From Yoonia sp. (lineage in GTDB: Bacteria > Pseudomonadota > Alphaproteobacteria > Rhodobacterales > Rhodobacteraceae): DNA of 41,108 nucleotides. Each line of letters starts with the position of its first letter. Position 1 is the first letter of the stretch. The stretch covers positions 1-41,108 of the forward strand of contig NZ_JAFMHJ010000031.1 in NCBI RefSeq assembly GCF_017854565.1, read 5' to 3'. Both the position numbers and the translations under genes were made by a program. This document shows positions 8,067 through 16,585 of the stretch, piece after piece. The notes beneath the pieces were generated by a model. It saw only the letters and a list, made by a program, of their open reading frames with translations. It did no database searches and was not told the DNA's origin.

Positions 8067-8669
8067 ATGACAAAACCGCCGACCCGTATCCAAAAACGCA
8101 ATCGCGCCGCAATCCTGTCCGCCGGGCTGGACGTGTTTTCGCAATTCGGGTTTCGCGGATCGACGCTTGATCAGATTGCCGATGCTGCGGGATTGTCCAA
8201 ACCCAATCTGCTGTATTATTTCCCCTCCAAAGAGGCGATCCATACTGTCTTGCTAGAGCGGCTTCTTGAAACATGGCTGGACCCGCTCAAGGCGCTGGAC
8301 GGAAAGGGTGACCCCGTCAAAGAAATCATGGCCTATGCCCAGCGCAAACTGGCGCTTAGCCGCGATTATCCGCGCGAAAGCAGGCTGTTCGCCAATGAAA
8401 TCCTGCAAGGCGCGCCCCGGATCGAGGCCATTCTTCAGACCGATCTGAAAGCGTTGGTCGATGCCAAAGGCGCGATTATCCAAGGCTGGTCCGATGCCGG
8501 GCGGATCGCGCGGGTGGACCCCCATCACCTGATATTTTCGATCTGGGCCTTTACACAACACTACGCCGATTTCGATGTTCAGGTGCGCGCTGTCTTGGGC
8601 GACAAAGCCCCCTATGACGGCGCGGCGGTCTTTCTTGATATGCTGTATAAAAAGCTGTTGACGCCCTGA
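8067..8669 (+). CDS. rutR: TetR-family pyrimidine-responsive regulator RutR
   Basis: 200-aa TetR-type repressor. The N-terminal helix-turn-helix covers residues 8-56 (QFGFRGSTLDQIADAAGLSK, then NLLYYFPSKEA). The effector domain carries RLFANEILQGAP, the DLKALVDAKGAII stretch and HLIFSIWAFTQHYADF, all closely matching what I remember of E. coli RutR. ATG 8067 is chosen because AAGGAAGACG precedes it. Expected ligands are uracil and thymine. The gene is divergent from the hydrolase operon across a perfect RutR box, and its stop lies 3 nt from the preA stop. Confidence 0.9.
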   Translation: MTKPPTRIQKRNRAAILSAGLDVFSQFGFRGSTLDQIADAAGLSKPNLLYYFPSKEAIHTVLLERLLETWLDPLKALDGKGDPVKEIMAYAQRKLALSRDYPRESRLFANEILQGAPRIEAILQTDLKALVDAKGAIIQGWSDAGRIARVDPHHLIFSIWAFTQHYADFDVQVRAVLGDKAPYDGAAVFLDMLYKKLLTP

Positions 8670-8672
8670 AAC

Positions 8673-9977
8673 TTATTCTGCGGCAACGGCCCCCGGATTA
8701 TTGGGATGCGTTGTCCAGTTGGCATATTCCTTTTGCACGACCTTGCCGGTGCGGGGGTCGACCTGGCCGGGTTCCATCGGTTCCATTGTAATGCAGTTTT
8801 CGACGGGACACACATCGACACACAGATTACAGGCGACGCATTCGGCATCAATCACGGTGAATGTGCGGTCGTCCGACATGGCGATGGCCTGATGTGACGT
8901 ATCCTCGCAAGCGGCATAGCAGCGACCGCATTTGATGCAATCATCCTGACTGATCTTCGCCTTGGCCACATAATTCAGGTTCAGATACTGCCAATCCGTC
9001 ACGTTCGGAACGGCCCGGCCAACGACCTCTTCGACGGACGTATAGCCTTTTTCATCCATCCACTCCGACAGGCCGCTGATCATCTCCTGGACGATCTTGA
9101 AGCCATAGGTCATCGCCGCAGTGCAAACCTGTACGTTGCCACAGCCGAGGCTGATAAACTCTGCCGCATCACGCCATGTCGTGATCCCGCCGATCCCGCT
9201 GATCGGCAGGCCCTGGGTTTCGGGGTGGCGCGCGATTTCGGACACCATCGACATTGCAATGGGTTTCACCGCCGGACCGCAATAGCCGCCGTGACTGCCC
9301 TTGCCGTCAATCGACGGTTCCGGCGACATCGTGTCAAGGTTGACCGAGGTGATCGAATTGATCGTATTGATCAGGCTAACCGCATCGGCCCCGCCGCGCA
9401 TGGCAGCGGCAGCCGGTTTGCGCACGTCCGTGATGTTCGGCGTCAATTTTACGATCACCGGCTTGTCGTAGTATTGCTTGCACCACCGGGTCACCATTTC
9501 GATATATTCGGGCACTTGGCCGACAGCCGCCCCCATGCCGCGCTCCGACATGCCATGCGGGCAACCAAAGTTCAGCTCGATCCCGTCCGCCCCCGTCGCC
9601 GTCACCCGTGGCAAGATATCCTTCCACGCCTGTTCTTCGCAGGGCACCATCAGGCTGACGATCATGGCGCGGTCGGGATAATCGGCCTTTACGCGGGTGA
9701 TTTCAGCAAGGTTCACATCCAGCGGCCGATCGGTGATCAGTTCGATGTTGTTCAGCCCCAGCAGGCGCCTGTCCGCGCCATAGATCGCGCCATATCGCGG
9801 ACCATTGACGTTGACGACAGGCGGGCCTTCGGACCCAAGCGTTTTCCACACGACACCGCCCCAACCCGCCTCGAAGGCGCGCCGCACGTTGTATTCCTTG
9901 TCGGTGGGTGGCGCCGAGGCCAGCCAAAAAGGGTTGGGCGATTTGATCCCAAGGAAGGTTGTTGTCAGATCAGCCAT
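8673..9977 (-). CDS. preA: NAD-dependent dihydropyrimidine dehydrogenase, catalytic subunit PreA
   Basis: 434-aa FMN- and Fe-S-containing subunit that reduces uracil and thymine, the first step of the pathway. An N-terminal DHOD-like barrel (LASAPPTDKEY; catalytic-loop region NFGCPHGM with C139; GIGGITTWRDAAEF) is followed by two C-terminal 4Fe-4S motifs, CIKCGRCYAAC from 347 and CVACNLCVDVC from 380. This matches the C-terminal part of mammalian DPD. It partners with PreT encoded just upstream. The C-terminal tail after the ferredoxin domain is normal for PreA. Confidence 0.95.
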   Translation of the reverse strand: MADLTTTFLGIKSPNPFWLASAPPTDKEYNVRRAFEAGWGGVVWKTLGSEGPPVVNVNGPRYGAIYGADRRLLGLNNIELITDRPLDVNLAEITRVKADYPDRAMIVSLMVPCEEQAWKDILPRVTATGADGIELNFGCPHGMSERGMGAAVGQVPEYIEMVTRWCKQYYDKPVIVKLTPNITDVRKPAAAAMRGGADAVSLINTINSITSVNLDTMSPEPSIDGKGSHGGYCGPAVKPIAMSMVSEIARHPETQGLPISGIGGITTWRDAAEFISLGCGNVQVCTAAMTYGFKIVQEMISGLSEWMDEKGYTSVEEVVGRAVPNVTDWQYLNLNYVAKAKISQDDCIKCGRCYAACEDTSHQAIAMSDDRTFTVIDAECVACNLCVDVCPVENCITMEPMEPGQVDPRTGKVVQKEYANWTTHPNNPGAVAAE

Positions 9978-9994
9978 ATCGTGTGCTCCTGCCT

Positions 9995-10020
9995 GTAGGG
10001 TGGGTTAAAACCCACCTTAC
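9995..10020. repeat. Hairpin-forming palindrome in the preT-preA gap
   Basis: 12-bp arms (GTAGGGTGGGTT / AACCCACCTTAC) with one mismatch and a 2-nt centre. It fills most of the 39-nt gap and overlaps the preT stop codon. There is no T-run, so a terminator is unlikely. A processing or stability element that sets the preT:preA ratio is more likely. The sequence looks like a dispersed intergenic palindrome. Confidence 0.55.
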
Positions 10021-11345
10021 GTCATCAAAAATGTATGTATATCCATCGCCGCATCGCGCCCTTCGGCAACGGCGGTTACCGTCAAGTCATTACCGCCGGT
10101 GGCGCAATCACCGCCCGCCCAAACACCCGCACGACCGGTGCGCCCCGGCCCGGTCACGGCGATCTTGCGCCCGTCAAGCGCCAGCCCCGCGTCGCTGTCC
10201 AATGTCTGGCCAATCGCCTTGAACACCTGATCTGCGGGCAGGCAGATCGTTTCACCCGTCCCTTGCAGGCCCGCGCCCGTGTCTGCGGTATATTCCAGCT
10301 CTATCTCGCGGACGGTCCCGTTGCCGCGGATCGCCACGGGCAGCACGTTGAACATCAATCGCACGCCTTTGGACGCGGCAAGATCCTGTTCATAGCGGCT
10401 CGCGGTCATCCGGTCACGGCTGCGGCGATAAGCAATGGTCACATTTTGTGCGCCCAAAAGTTTACACTGCACCGCCGCGTCGATGGCTGTCATTCCGCCA
10501 CCGATCACCACAACATCGCGGCCCACCGCAAGGCTGGCCAGATCATTCGTCTGCCGCAAATCCGCGATAAAATCGACTGCATCCGTCACGCCGTCCATGT
10601 CTTCGCCCGGCGCGCGCAAAGCATTGACGCCACCCAGCCCAACGCCGACGAACACGGCATCGAACACCTCGCTCAGCGCATCAAGCGACAGATCGGCACC
10701 TAACCGCTTGCCTGTCTCGACCGCGATACCGCCGATCCCCAGCAGCCAATCGACCTCGCGCGCGGCAAAATCATTGGTCGCCTTGTAAGCCGCAATGCCG
10801 AATTCGTTCAGCCCGCCGGCTTTTGCAGCCCCATCATAGAGCGTCACGTCATGCCCAAGCATCGCCAAACGGTGCGCACAGGCCAGACCCGCAGGACCCG
10901 CCCCGACAACCGCAACCTTCTTGCCGGTCGCGGCGGCGCGGGCATAGGGGTGGCTTTGCCTGGCCATCAACGTATCCGTGGCGTACCGCTGCAACCTGCC
11001 AATCTCGACCGGCTGGCCTTCGGCCGCTTCGCGCACGCAGGCCTGTTCGCACAGGTCTTCTGTCGGGCAGACGCGCGCGCACATGCCGCCAAGAATATTT
11101 TGGTCAAAAATCGTCTTCGCTGCGGCCTCGGGCATGCCCGTGCTGATCTGGCGGATGAACAGCGGAATGTCGATTGCCGTCGGGCAGGCCGTCACGCAAG
11201 GTGCATCATGGCAGAAATAACAGCGATCCGACGCCACTGCGGCCTCGTGTGGGGTATAAGGGGCGTGCAGATCGGCAAAGTTGGTTGCGATATCTTCGGC
11301 AGGCAAACGCGCAGGCGCGATGCCGGGGGTCATTGGGCTGGACAT
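10017..11345 (-). CDS. preT: NAD-dependent dihydropyrimidine dehydrogenase, electron-transfer subunit PreT
   Basis: 442-aa flavoprotein related to GltD and the N-terminal half of DPD. It takes electrons from NAD(P)H through FAD and Fe-S to PreA. Cys ligands lie in RCYFCHDAPCVTACP (42-54) and GGMCARVCPTEDLCEQAC (89-103), the FAD Rossmann motif VVGAGPAGLA near 147-156, and a second nucleotide motif VVVIGGGMTAIDAA. The start is ATG 11345 (MSSPMTPG), with AGGA 7 nt upstream; the frame extends 14 codons further but without an RBS. It is the first gene of the preTA pair. Confidence 0.93.
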   Translation of the reverse strand: MSSPMTPGIAPARLPAEDIATNFADLHAPYTPHEAAVASDRCYFCHDAPCVTACPTAIDIPLFIRQISTGMPEAAAKTIFDQNILGGMCARVCPTEDLCEQACVREAAEGQPVEIGRLQRYATDTLMARQSHPYARAAATGKKVAVVGAGPAGLACAHRLAMLGHDVTLYDGAAKAGGLNEFGIAAYKATNDFAAREVDWLLGIGGIAVETGKRLGADLSLDALSEVFDAVFVGVGLGGVNALRAPGEDMDGVTDAVDFIADLRQTNDLASLAVGRDVVVIGGGMTAIDAAVQCKLLGAQNVTIAYRRSRDRMTASRYEQDLAASKGVRLMFNVLPVAIRGNGTVREIELEYTADTGAGLQGTGETICLPADQVFKAIGQTLDSDAGLALDGRKIAVTGPGRTGRAGVWAGGDCATGGNDLTVTAVAEGRDAAMDIHTFLMT

Positions 11346-11395
11346 GGTTGTTTCCTGTCGTGACGTATCATCGACAGCCTGCCACAACTTTATTT

Positions 11396-11411
11396 TTTAT
11401 CAAACGGTAAA
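11396..11411. promoter_or_regulatory. Degenerate RutR-like site upstream of preT
   Basis: TTTATCAAACGGTAAA matches the RutR box TTGACCAnnTGGTCAA at 10 of 14 defined positions and sits 51 nt before the preT start. This could be a weak second operator for preTA, but AT-rich promoter DNA can produce such a match by chance. Confidence 0.3.
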
Positions 11412-11452
11412 TTTTTGGAAATCTGTTATTTTTGTCCGACACCCGTCGGCCA

Positions 11453-11485
11453 GCCTCCGGCGGGGATATTTACGCTCGGAAGAAG
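11453..11485 (+). repeat. 33-nt dispersed intergenic element, copy 2
   Basis: Plus-strand copy that begins GCCTCCGGCGGGGATATTTA and ends CGCTCGGAAGAAG. It lies 11 nt beyond the stop of the leftward oxidoreductase gene and upstream of the preT promoter region. This is the only copy in plus orientation. Confidence 0.7.
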
Positions 11486-11496
11486 CTGTGGTCCGC

Positions 11497-12408
11497 TTAG
11501 AAATGGAACGGGGCGACCGTGATCCGTTTTCCAAGGGTCAGCGCATCGGCGACATGCACCATTGGCGATAGATCCACGTCGGACGCACCCGTTTTGACCA
11601 ATTGGGTCATCCGGTCGTAAAGGGCGGGGTATTCGCGATCTGGTCCGACGGCCACCTGCGCGCCGTCAATCACAAGCCGGGCGCCGCCGTCATGCAGTTG
11701 CAGCGTTCCGGCGGTCGTCTGCACCGTGATGTCCCAGCTTTGCGGCCCGTCTTGGCGCCAGTCCAGATCAGCAGTTACATTGCCATGAAACACCAGCTGT
11801 GCCGCAATTGGCGTGTCGCGGTTTGAGGGGAATTCCAGCGCGGCAGCGGTCAGATGGATCGGCATCGGCAGGATTTCGGTGATGATCGACAGGCCATTGC
11901 TGGCCGGATCAAACACACCCATTCCACCGGGTTCAAAGACCCAATCCTGCCCCGGATGCCACCGCCGCACGTCCTCTTTCCAATTAATGTGCGCGCGTGT
12001 GATGGTCTTGTCGGCCAGCCATGCCTTTGCATGTGCGACCCCCGGCGCCATCCGGCTGTGCCAGGTCGCAAAAAGCGTCGCGCCCGCCGCCCGCGCCATC
12101 GCTGACAACGTATGAACCTCGGCCAATGTCGCACCGGGTGGTTTTTCGAGCATCACATGACGTCCGGCCGCGATCGCCTTTTGTGCATAGTCAAAGCGCG
12201 GCACGGGCGGCAGGCAAAGCGAGACGACCGTGATGTCGGGCCGTTCGGTCAACATCTGATCAAAGTCGGTGAACGACGGGACACCGTCGACCGTTCCCGC
12301 GCGACTGACCGTGGCGGCAAGCGCCCAATCGTCACTGCCATTGATCGCCGGCACATGCTGATCCACGGCAATTTTGCCGATCCCGACAAGGCAGATCGGC
12401 GTCGCCAT
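11497..12408 (-). CDS. Gfo/Idh/MocA-family sugar 1-dehydrogenase (L-arabinose/D-galactose type)
   Basis: 303-aa NAD(P)-dependent oxidoreductase. The Rossmann motif LVGIGKIA is near residues 7-14, and the family's EKPPG loop, with its catalytic Lys, is at 88-92. TWHSRMAPGV and the FDPASNG block match the galactose/arabinose 1-dehydrogenase branch, which oxidises the sugar to its lactone. The ATG at 12408 overlaps the stop of the preceding dehydratase by one base (TGATG), so the two are co-translated. Pairing with L-arabinonate dehydratase supports oxidative L-arabinose breakdown. D-galactose 1-dehydrogenase activity cannot be excluded. Confidence 0.82.
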   Translation of the reverse strand: MATPICLVGIGKIAVDQHVPAINGSDDWALAATVSRAGTVDGVPSFTDFDQMLTERPDITVVSLCLPPVPRFDYAQKAIAAGRHVMLEKPPGATLAEVHTLSAMARAAGATLFATWHSRMAPGVAHAKAWLADKTITRAHINWKEDVRRWHPGQDWVFEPGGMGVFDPASNGLSIITEILPMPIHLTAAALEFPSNRDTPIAAQLVFHGNVTADLDWRQDGPQSWDITVQTTAGTLQLHDGGARLVIDGAQVAVGPDREYPALYDRMTQLVKTGASDVDLSPMVHVADALTLGKRITVAPFHF

Positions 12409-14162
12409 CAATGCGCCTCTTTGCCGACGGCATTACCGCGACAGCCGACGAGAAAATCAAAATCCGCACCCGTGTCGGCACCCAAGACCCGGTCATGATA
12501 AAGCTGGGCATAGCCGCTGGCCGGGCGTGGGTTTGCCCCCGATGTCGCAGCCGACCAAGCCGCCAGACGTGCCGTCAGCTCATCATCGGAAATGTCCAGA
12601 TGGATACGCCGCCCGGCCACGTCAACTTCGATCATATCGCCATTTTGCACCACGGCGAGCGGCCCACCCACTGCCGCCTCGGGCGCGGTGTGCAGAACCA
12701 CCGTTCCAAAGGCCGTGCCGGACATCCGCGCATCCGATATCCGCACCATATCCGTGATGCCTTTCTTGAGGATCTTCGGCGGCAGGCCCATATTGCCGAC
12801 TTCGGCCATCCCCGGATACCCGCGCGGTCCGCAGTTTTTCAGAACCATCACGCAGGTTTCATCAATATCCAGATTGTCATCGTTAATGCGCGCCTTGTAG
12901 TCATCAATATCCTCGAACACGACGGCCCGGCCACGGTGTTGCATCAATGCAGGCGTCGCCGCCGAGGGTTTCAGAACCGCCCCCCCCGGCGCCAGATTGC
13001 CGCGCAGCACAGCGACGCCTCCGGATTGGGTCAGCGCCAGTTCCACCGGAAGGATAACGTCTTCATTCCAGTTCTTGACGTCCTTCACCTCGTCCCAGAT
13101 GCCCTTGCCCGACACCGTCAGCGCGTCCTTGTGCAGCATTCCCGCCTCGCCCAGACGCTTGATCACCACAGGCAGGCCACCCGCATAAAAGAACTCTTCC
13201 ATCAGGTATTTTCCCGACGGCATGAGATTGACGATAGTCGGCACATCGCGCCCCAGCCGGTCCCAGTCATCAAGGGTCAGATCCACGTCGCAGCGGCCCG
13301 CCATGGCCAGCAGATGGATCACGGCATTGGTCGATCCACCAATCGCGCCATTGGTGCGGATCGCGTTTTCAAATGCCTGCTTTGTCATGATATCCGACGG
13401 CTTCAAGTCGTCCTTGACCATATCGACAATCCGGCGTCCGGTGACATGGGCCATCACCCGACGGCGGCTATCGACAGCGGGGATTGCGGCGTTGCCGGAC
13501 AGGGCCATGCCCAATGCCTCGGCCATGGAGGCCATGGTACTGGCGGTGCCCATCGTGTTGCACGACCCGGCAGAGCGGGACATCGACGCCTCGGCCTCGA
13601 CAAATTCATCGGCCGACATCTCGCCTGCGCGCACGGCCTCGGAAAACTTCCACAGATGCGTGCCCGACCCGACGCGTTCGCCCTTGAAATAGCCATTCAA
13701 CATCGGCCCGCCCGACACCATGATCGCTGGCAGATCGACGGATGCGGCACCCATCAGCAGGGCTGGCGTGGTCTTGTCACAACCAGCCAGCAACACAACG
13801 CCATCAATACATTTGCCGCGGATCGCTTCCTCTACATCCATCGCACACAGGTTGCGGTACATCATCGCGGTCGGGCGCAGGGTGCTTTCTGATGGGCTAA
13901 ACACCGGGAATTCAACAGGAAAACCGCCAGCCTCATAAACGCCAAACTTCACCCGCTCGGCCAGATCGCGCAGATGCGCGTTGCAGGGGGTCAGTTCGGA
14001 CCATGTGTTGCAGATGCCGATCACCGGGCGGCCATCAAGCAAATCGGCTGGCAGACCTTGGTTCTTCATCCACGAGCGGTGATAAATCGCGTCCTTTGAC
14101 GTGCCGCCAAACCATTCTTGGGAACGTAATTTGCGGGGCCACTTGGCGGGATTGAAGGCCAT
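12408..14162 (-). CDS. L-arabinonate dehydratase (IlvD/Edd family)
   Basis: 584-aa 2Fe-2S dehydratase converting L-arabinonate to 2-keto-3-deoxy-L-arabinonate. The sequence closely follows the characterised Rhizobium L-arabinonate dehydratase as I remember it (WPRKLRSQEWFGGTSKDAIYHR start, GNAVGKEAH end). The three cluster cysteines are visible in TPCNAH (C60), AGCDKTTP (C128) and GSCNTMGT (C201), with E92 and D129 for Mg. It is the first gene of a two-gene operon with the sugar dehydrogenase. The lactonase and downstream enzymes of the pathway are not in this window. D-xylonate or D-fuconate activity is a possible alternative. Confidence 0.87.
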   Translation of the reverse strand: MAFNPAKWPRKLRSQEWFGGTSKDAIYHRSWMKNQGLPADLLDGRPVIGICNTWSELTPCNAHLRDLAERVKFGVYEAGGFPVEFPVFSPSESTLRPTAMMYRNLCAMDVEEAIRGKCIDGVVLLAGCDKTTPALLMGAASVDLPAIMVSGGPMLNGYFKGERVGSGTHLWKFSEAVRAGEMSADEFVEAEASMSRSAGSCNTMGTASTMASMAEALGMALSGNAAIPAVDSRRRVMAHVTGRRIVDMVKDDLKPSDIMTKQAFENAIRTNGAIGGSTNAVIHLLAMAGRCDVDLTLDDWDRLGRDVPTIVNLMPSGKYLMEEFFYAGGLPVVIKRLGEAGMLHKDALTVSGKGIWDEVKDVKNWNEDVILPVELALTQSGGVAVLRGNLAPGGAVLKPSAATPALMQHRGRAVVFEDIDDYKARINDDNLDIDETCVMVLKNCGPRGYPGMAEVGNMGLPPKILKKGITDMVRISDARMSGTAFGTVVLHTAPEAAVGGPLAVVQNGDMIEVDVAGRRIHLDISDDELTARLAAWSAATSGANPRPASGYAQLYHDRVLGADTGADFDFLVGCRGNAVGKEAH

Positions 14163-14205
14163 GGGTGTCTCTTACCTTTTGGGAGTGTTTGCGCTAGCAT
14201 CTCAG

Positions 14206-14218
14206 GTCTGACGCAGAC
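14206..14218. promoter_or_regulatory. Short dyad in the divergent arabinonate dehydratase / aldolase gap
   Basis: GTCTG-ACG-CAGAC, 5-bp arms, in the 81-nt space between the divergent starts at 14162 and 14244. It is a possible operator, but the arms are short. Confidence 0.25.
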
Positions 14219-14243
14219 AGGCAAATCAATAGTGAGAGACAAC

Positions 14244-14987
14244 ATGACCACCGCAAACCTTGATCATTGGGCCGAGCGGGCCGACCTCGCCGCCGCATTC
14301 CGCTGGACCGCCCGGTTGAACCTGCACGAAGCAGTCGCAAACCACTTTAGCCTTGCGATCAACGATGATGGCACACGGTTCTTGATGAATCCCAACCAAA
14401 TGCACTTTAGCCGGATCAAGGCCAGTGACCTGATCACCGTGGACGCCAATGATCCAGAAACGCTGACCGGACCCAATGCGCCCGATCCCACCGCATGGGG
14501 GCTGCACGGCGGCATCCACCGCCATGTCCCGCACGCACGCTGCGCAATGCACGTCCATTCGATCTTTGCGACCGTGCTTGCATCCCTCAAGGACAGCCAC
14601 CTGCCGCCCATCGACCAAAACTGCTGCACCTTCTTTAATCGCTATGTCATCGACGATGGCTACGGCGGTCTGGCGTTCGAGCAAGAGGGCGCACGCTGCG
14701 CCGCCTTGTTTGCAGACCCCAAAAAGCGCGTGATGATCATGGGCAATCACGGCGTCCTGATCATCGGGCAAACCGTGGCCGAGACGTTCAACCGGCTTTA
14801 TTATTTCGAACGCGCCTGCGAAACCTACATCCGCGCCTTGCAAACCGGCCTGCCGCTGCGCGTGCTGCCCGATGCCATCGCCGAAAAAACCGCGCAAGAA
14901 CTCGAAAGCTACCCCGAGCAAGACGCGCGTCACCTGAAAGAGCTAAAATTGATTCTTGATGGCGAAGGGTCAAATTACGCTGGCTAA
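14244..14987 (+). CDS. Class II aldolase/adducin-domain protein lacking the catalytic Glu
   Basis: 247-aa protein with the AraD/FucA fold. Metal-binding histidines are present in AMHVHS (H103, H105) and MGNHGVL (H169). At the position of the fuculose-aldolase catalytic Glu (SSEW in FucA) it has TAWGLH, i.e. Ala84. Many uncharacterised family members share this loss, so aldol cleavage is not assured; decarboxylase, epimerase or non-enzymatic roles are possible. The ATG at 14244 follows GAGAGAC; a GTG at 14232 is in frame. It is divergent from the arabinonate operon, which hints at but does not show a role in sugar-acid metabolism. Confidence 0.8.
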   Translation: MTTANLDHWAERADLAAAFRWTARLNLHEAVANHFSLAINDDGTRFLMNPNQMHFSRIKASDLITVDANDPETLTGPNAPDPTAWGLHGGIHRHVPHARCAMHVHSIFATVLASLKDSHLPPIDQNCCTFFNRYVIDDGYGGLAFEQEGARCAALFADPKKRVMIMGNHGVLIIGQTVAETFNRLYYFERACETYIRALQTGLPLRVLPDAIAEKTAQELESYPEQDARHLKELKLILDGEGSNYAG

Positions 14988-15032
14988 GACAGGTCTCTTG
15001 CAGTTTCGGGGCAGCTACGGCAGGACAGGCAT

Positions 15033-15893
15033 ATGACAAAAACACTTCTCTCATTCGGCCACGGCTACAGCGCCCGCGCCCTGTCCCGCATCCTGCTGCC
15101 GCAGGACTGGCGGATCATCGGCACCACAAGGTCCGATGACAAGGCCGCCCAGCTGATGAATCAGGGGATTGAGCCGCGGATTTGGCCCGGTGCCGATATG
15201 ATCCCGGCGCTGAATGCCGCGACACATGTGTTGGTCTCTGCGGCGCCAGATGATGACGGCGACCCGGTGCTTGCCGCGTTGCACGATGAAATCGCGCAGC
15301 GGGCCGGGCAGTTTGAATGGGTCGGCTATCTGTCCACCACGGGTGTCTATGGCGACCATAATGGCGCATGGGTTGATGAAAGCACCCCCCTGTCCCCCAC
15401 CACCAAACGCGGCCAGGCGCGCGTCAAGGCCGAGGCCGCATGGGCCGCAATCCCGGACCTGCCGCTCCAGATTTTCCGGCTGGCGGGCATCTATGGACCG
15501 GGGCGCGGCCCCTTTGCCAAAGTCCGCGAAGGCACCGCCCGCCGCATCATCAAACCCGGTCAGGTCTTTAGCCGCACACATGTTGCCGACATCGCCCGCG
15601 TCTTGGCCGCATCCATCCAACACCCAAATCCCGGCGCCGCATATAACGTCTGCGACGATGACCCCGCGCCACCCCAAGACGTCATCGCCTATGCCGCTGA
15701 ACTGCTGGGGCTGCCGGTTCCCCCAGCCGAAGACTTCGGAACCGTCCAAATGTCAGCCATGGCACGCAGCTTTTATGCCGAAAGCAAAAAGGTCAGAAAT
15801 GATCGGATCAAAGATGAATTGGGCGTGGACCTGCTCTATCCCGATTATCACAGCGGCCTCAAAGCGCTGCTCGCCCAAGAGATCGGCGCCTGA
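15033..15893 (+). CDS. SDR-family NAD(P)-dependent epimerase/reductase (YeeZ-like)
   Basis: 286-aa extended short-chain dehydrogenase-like protein. The nucleotide-binding turn FGHGYSARAL near the N-terminus is of the unusual type in YeeZ-like proteins. STTGVYGDHNGAWVDEST and FRLAGIYGPGRGPF are typical of this group, and a full YxxxK is not obvious. Substrate unknown. Start ATG 15033 follows AGGACAGGCAT. The gene overlaps the convergent Pr6Pr gene by 35 nt at its 3' end. Confidence 0.78.
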   Translation: MTKTLLSFGHGYSARALSRILLPQDWRIIGTTRSDDKAAQLMNQGIEPRIWPGADMIPALNAATHVLVSAAPDDDGDPVLAALHDEIAQRAGQFEWVGYLSTTGVYGDHNGAWVDESTPLSPTTKRGQARVKAEAAWAAIPDLPLQIFRLAGIYGPGRGPFAKVREGTARRIIKPGQVFSRTHVADIARVLAASIQHPNPGAAYNVCDDDPAPPQDVIAYAAELLGLPVPPAEDFGTVQMSAMARSFYAESKKVRNDRIKDELGVDLLYPDYHSGLKALLAQEIGA

Positions 15894-16515
15894 CGGCCCA
15901 CGTCAGTCCCGCAAACAAAAACAGCAAAACCACTGCCGTCGCGATATTGGTCGCATAAAAAATCGCCCGCTGCGGCAGCTCCAGATTATTCAGGAACGGA
16001 TAGGGTAGCCCACTGGTCACCACCCCCACCGGGGTGGCGTTCATCGGTCCGACGACCAGTTCCGCCCAGACGACATAGGCCGTAATCACACCCACAAGCC
16101 ACGCCAGCGCGGGCCCCAACCGCTGATAGCTGCGATGGATGAAAACCGTATCGACCCACTGCAACAGCGGACCGAACAGATGCAGATACAACTCCAGATG
16201 CCACGCCGCCAACTGCCCGTCCTGGGTCACCGACGTCGGGTCCGCGAAATACAGCCGCCAATACAGGAACACGACCATCGTATTGATCACCGCCGTCATG
16301 CACACAAACCCGTCCCAGCGGTGGTCACTGCGTCCTTCCATCAGGGCCATCATCCGACTGGCTGCGAAAAACGACGCGAACAGCGCCCAGATCGTCAGAA
16401 ACCGGAACGGGCCGCCGAACGCGTCAAATCCGCCAAAAATCATCGTGCGCAGGCAATAGCCCGCAGCCAACAGGAACACGATCCAACGGTAAATCACGGT
16501 TGGGTTCAGTATCAT
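15859..16515 (-). CDS. Pr6Pr-family integral membrane protein
   Basis: 218-aa membrane protein with six likely transmembrane segments (e.g. VIYRWIVFLLAAGYCL, FLTIWALFASFFAASRMMAL, AIFYATNIATAVVLLFLFAG). The spacing, the NTMVVFLYWRLYF segment and YPFLNN near the C-terminus fit the Pr6Pr/FAR-17a-like group. No biochemical function is established. The start is set at ATG 16515 (MILNP), preceded by AAAAGGC; the frame continues 13 codons upstream without a good RBS. It is convergent with and overlaps the SDR gene, and divergent from the sodium channel. Confidence 0.72.
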   Translation of the reverse strand: MILNPTVIYRWIVFLLAAGYCLRTMIFGGFDAFGGPFRFLTIWALFASFFAASRMMALMEGRSDHRWDGFVCMTAVINTMVVFLYWRLYFADPTSVTQDGQLAAWHLELYLHLFGPLLQWVDTVFIHRSYQRLGPALAWLVGVITAYVVWAELVVGPMNATPVGVVTSGLPYPFLNNLELPQRAIFYATNIATAVVLLFLFAGLTWAVRRRSLGRAAL

Positions 16516-16585
16516 GCCTTTTGCCGCCTTGTTGTTATCGACCAAACGCCACATATCACAGTCAGTTTAAGCAAAGGGAACCCAT

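Noticed and set aside
12411..13892. 493-codon open frame on the plus strand opposite L-arabinonate dehydratase
   Set aside because: Antisense shadow of a clear enzyme gene in GC-rich DNA; Arg/His/Gln-rich translation with no family features.
14226..14933. 235-codon minus-strand frame opposite the class II aldolase
   Set aside because: The plus-strand frame holds the HxH metal motif and an RBS; the antisense translation has no family resemblance.
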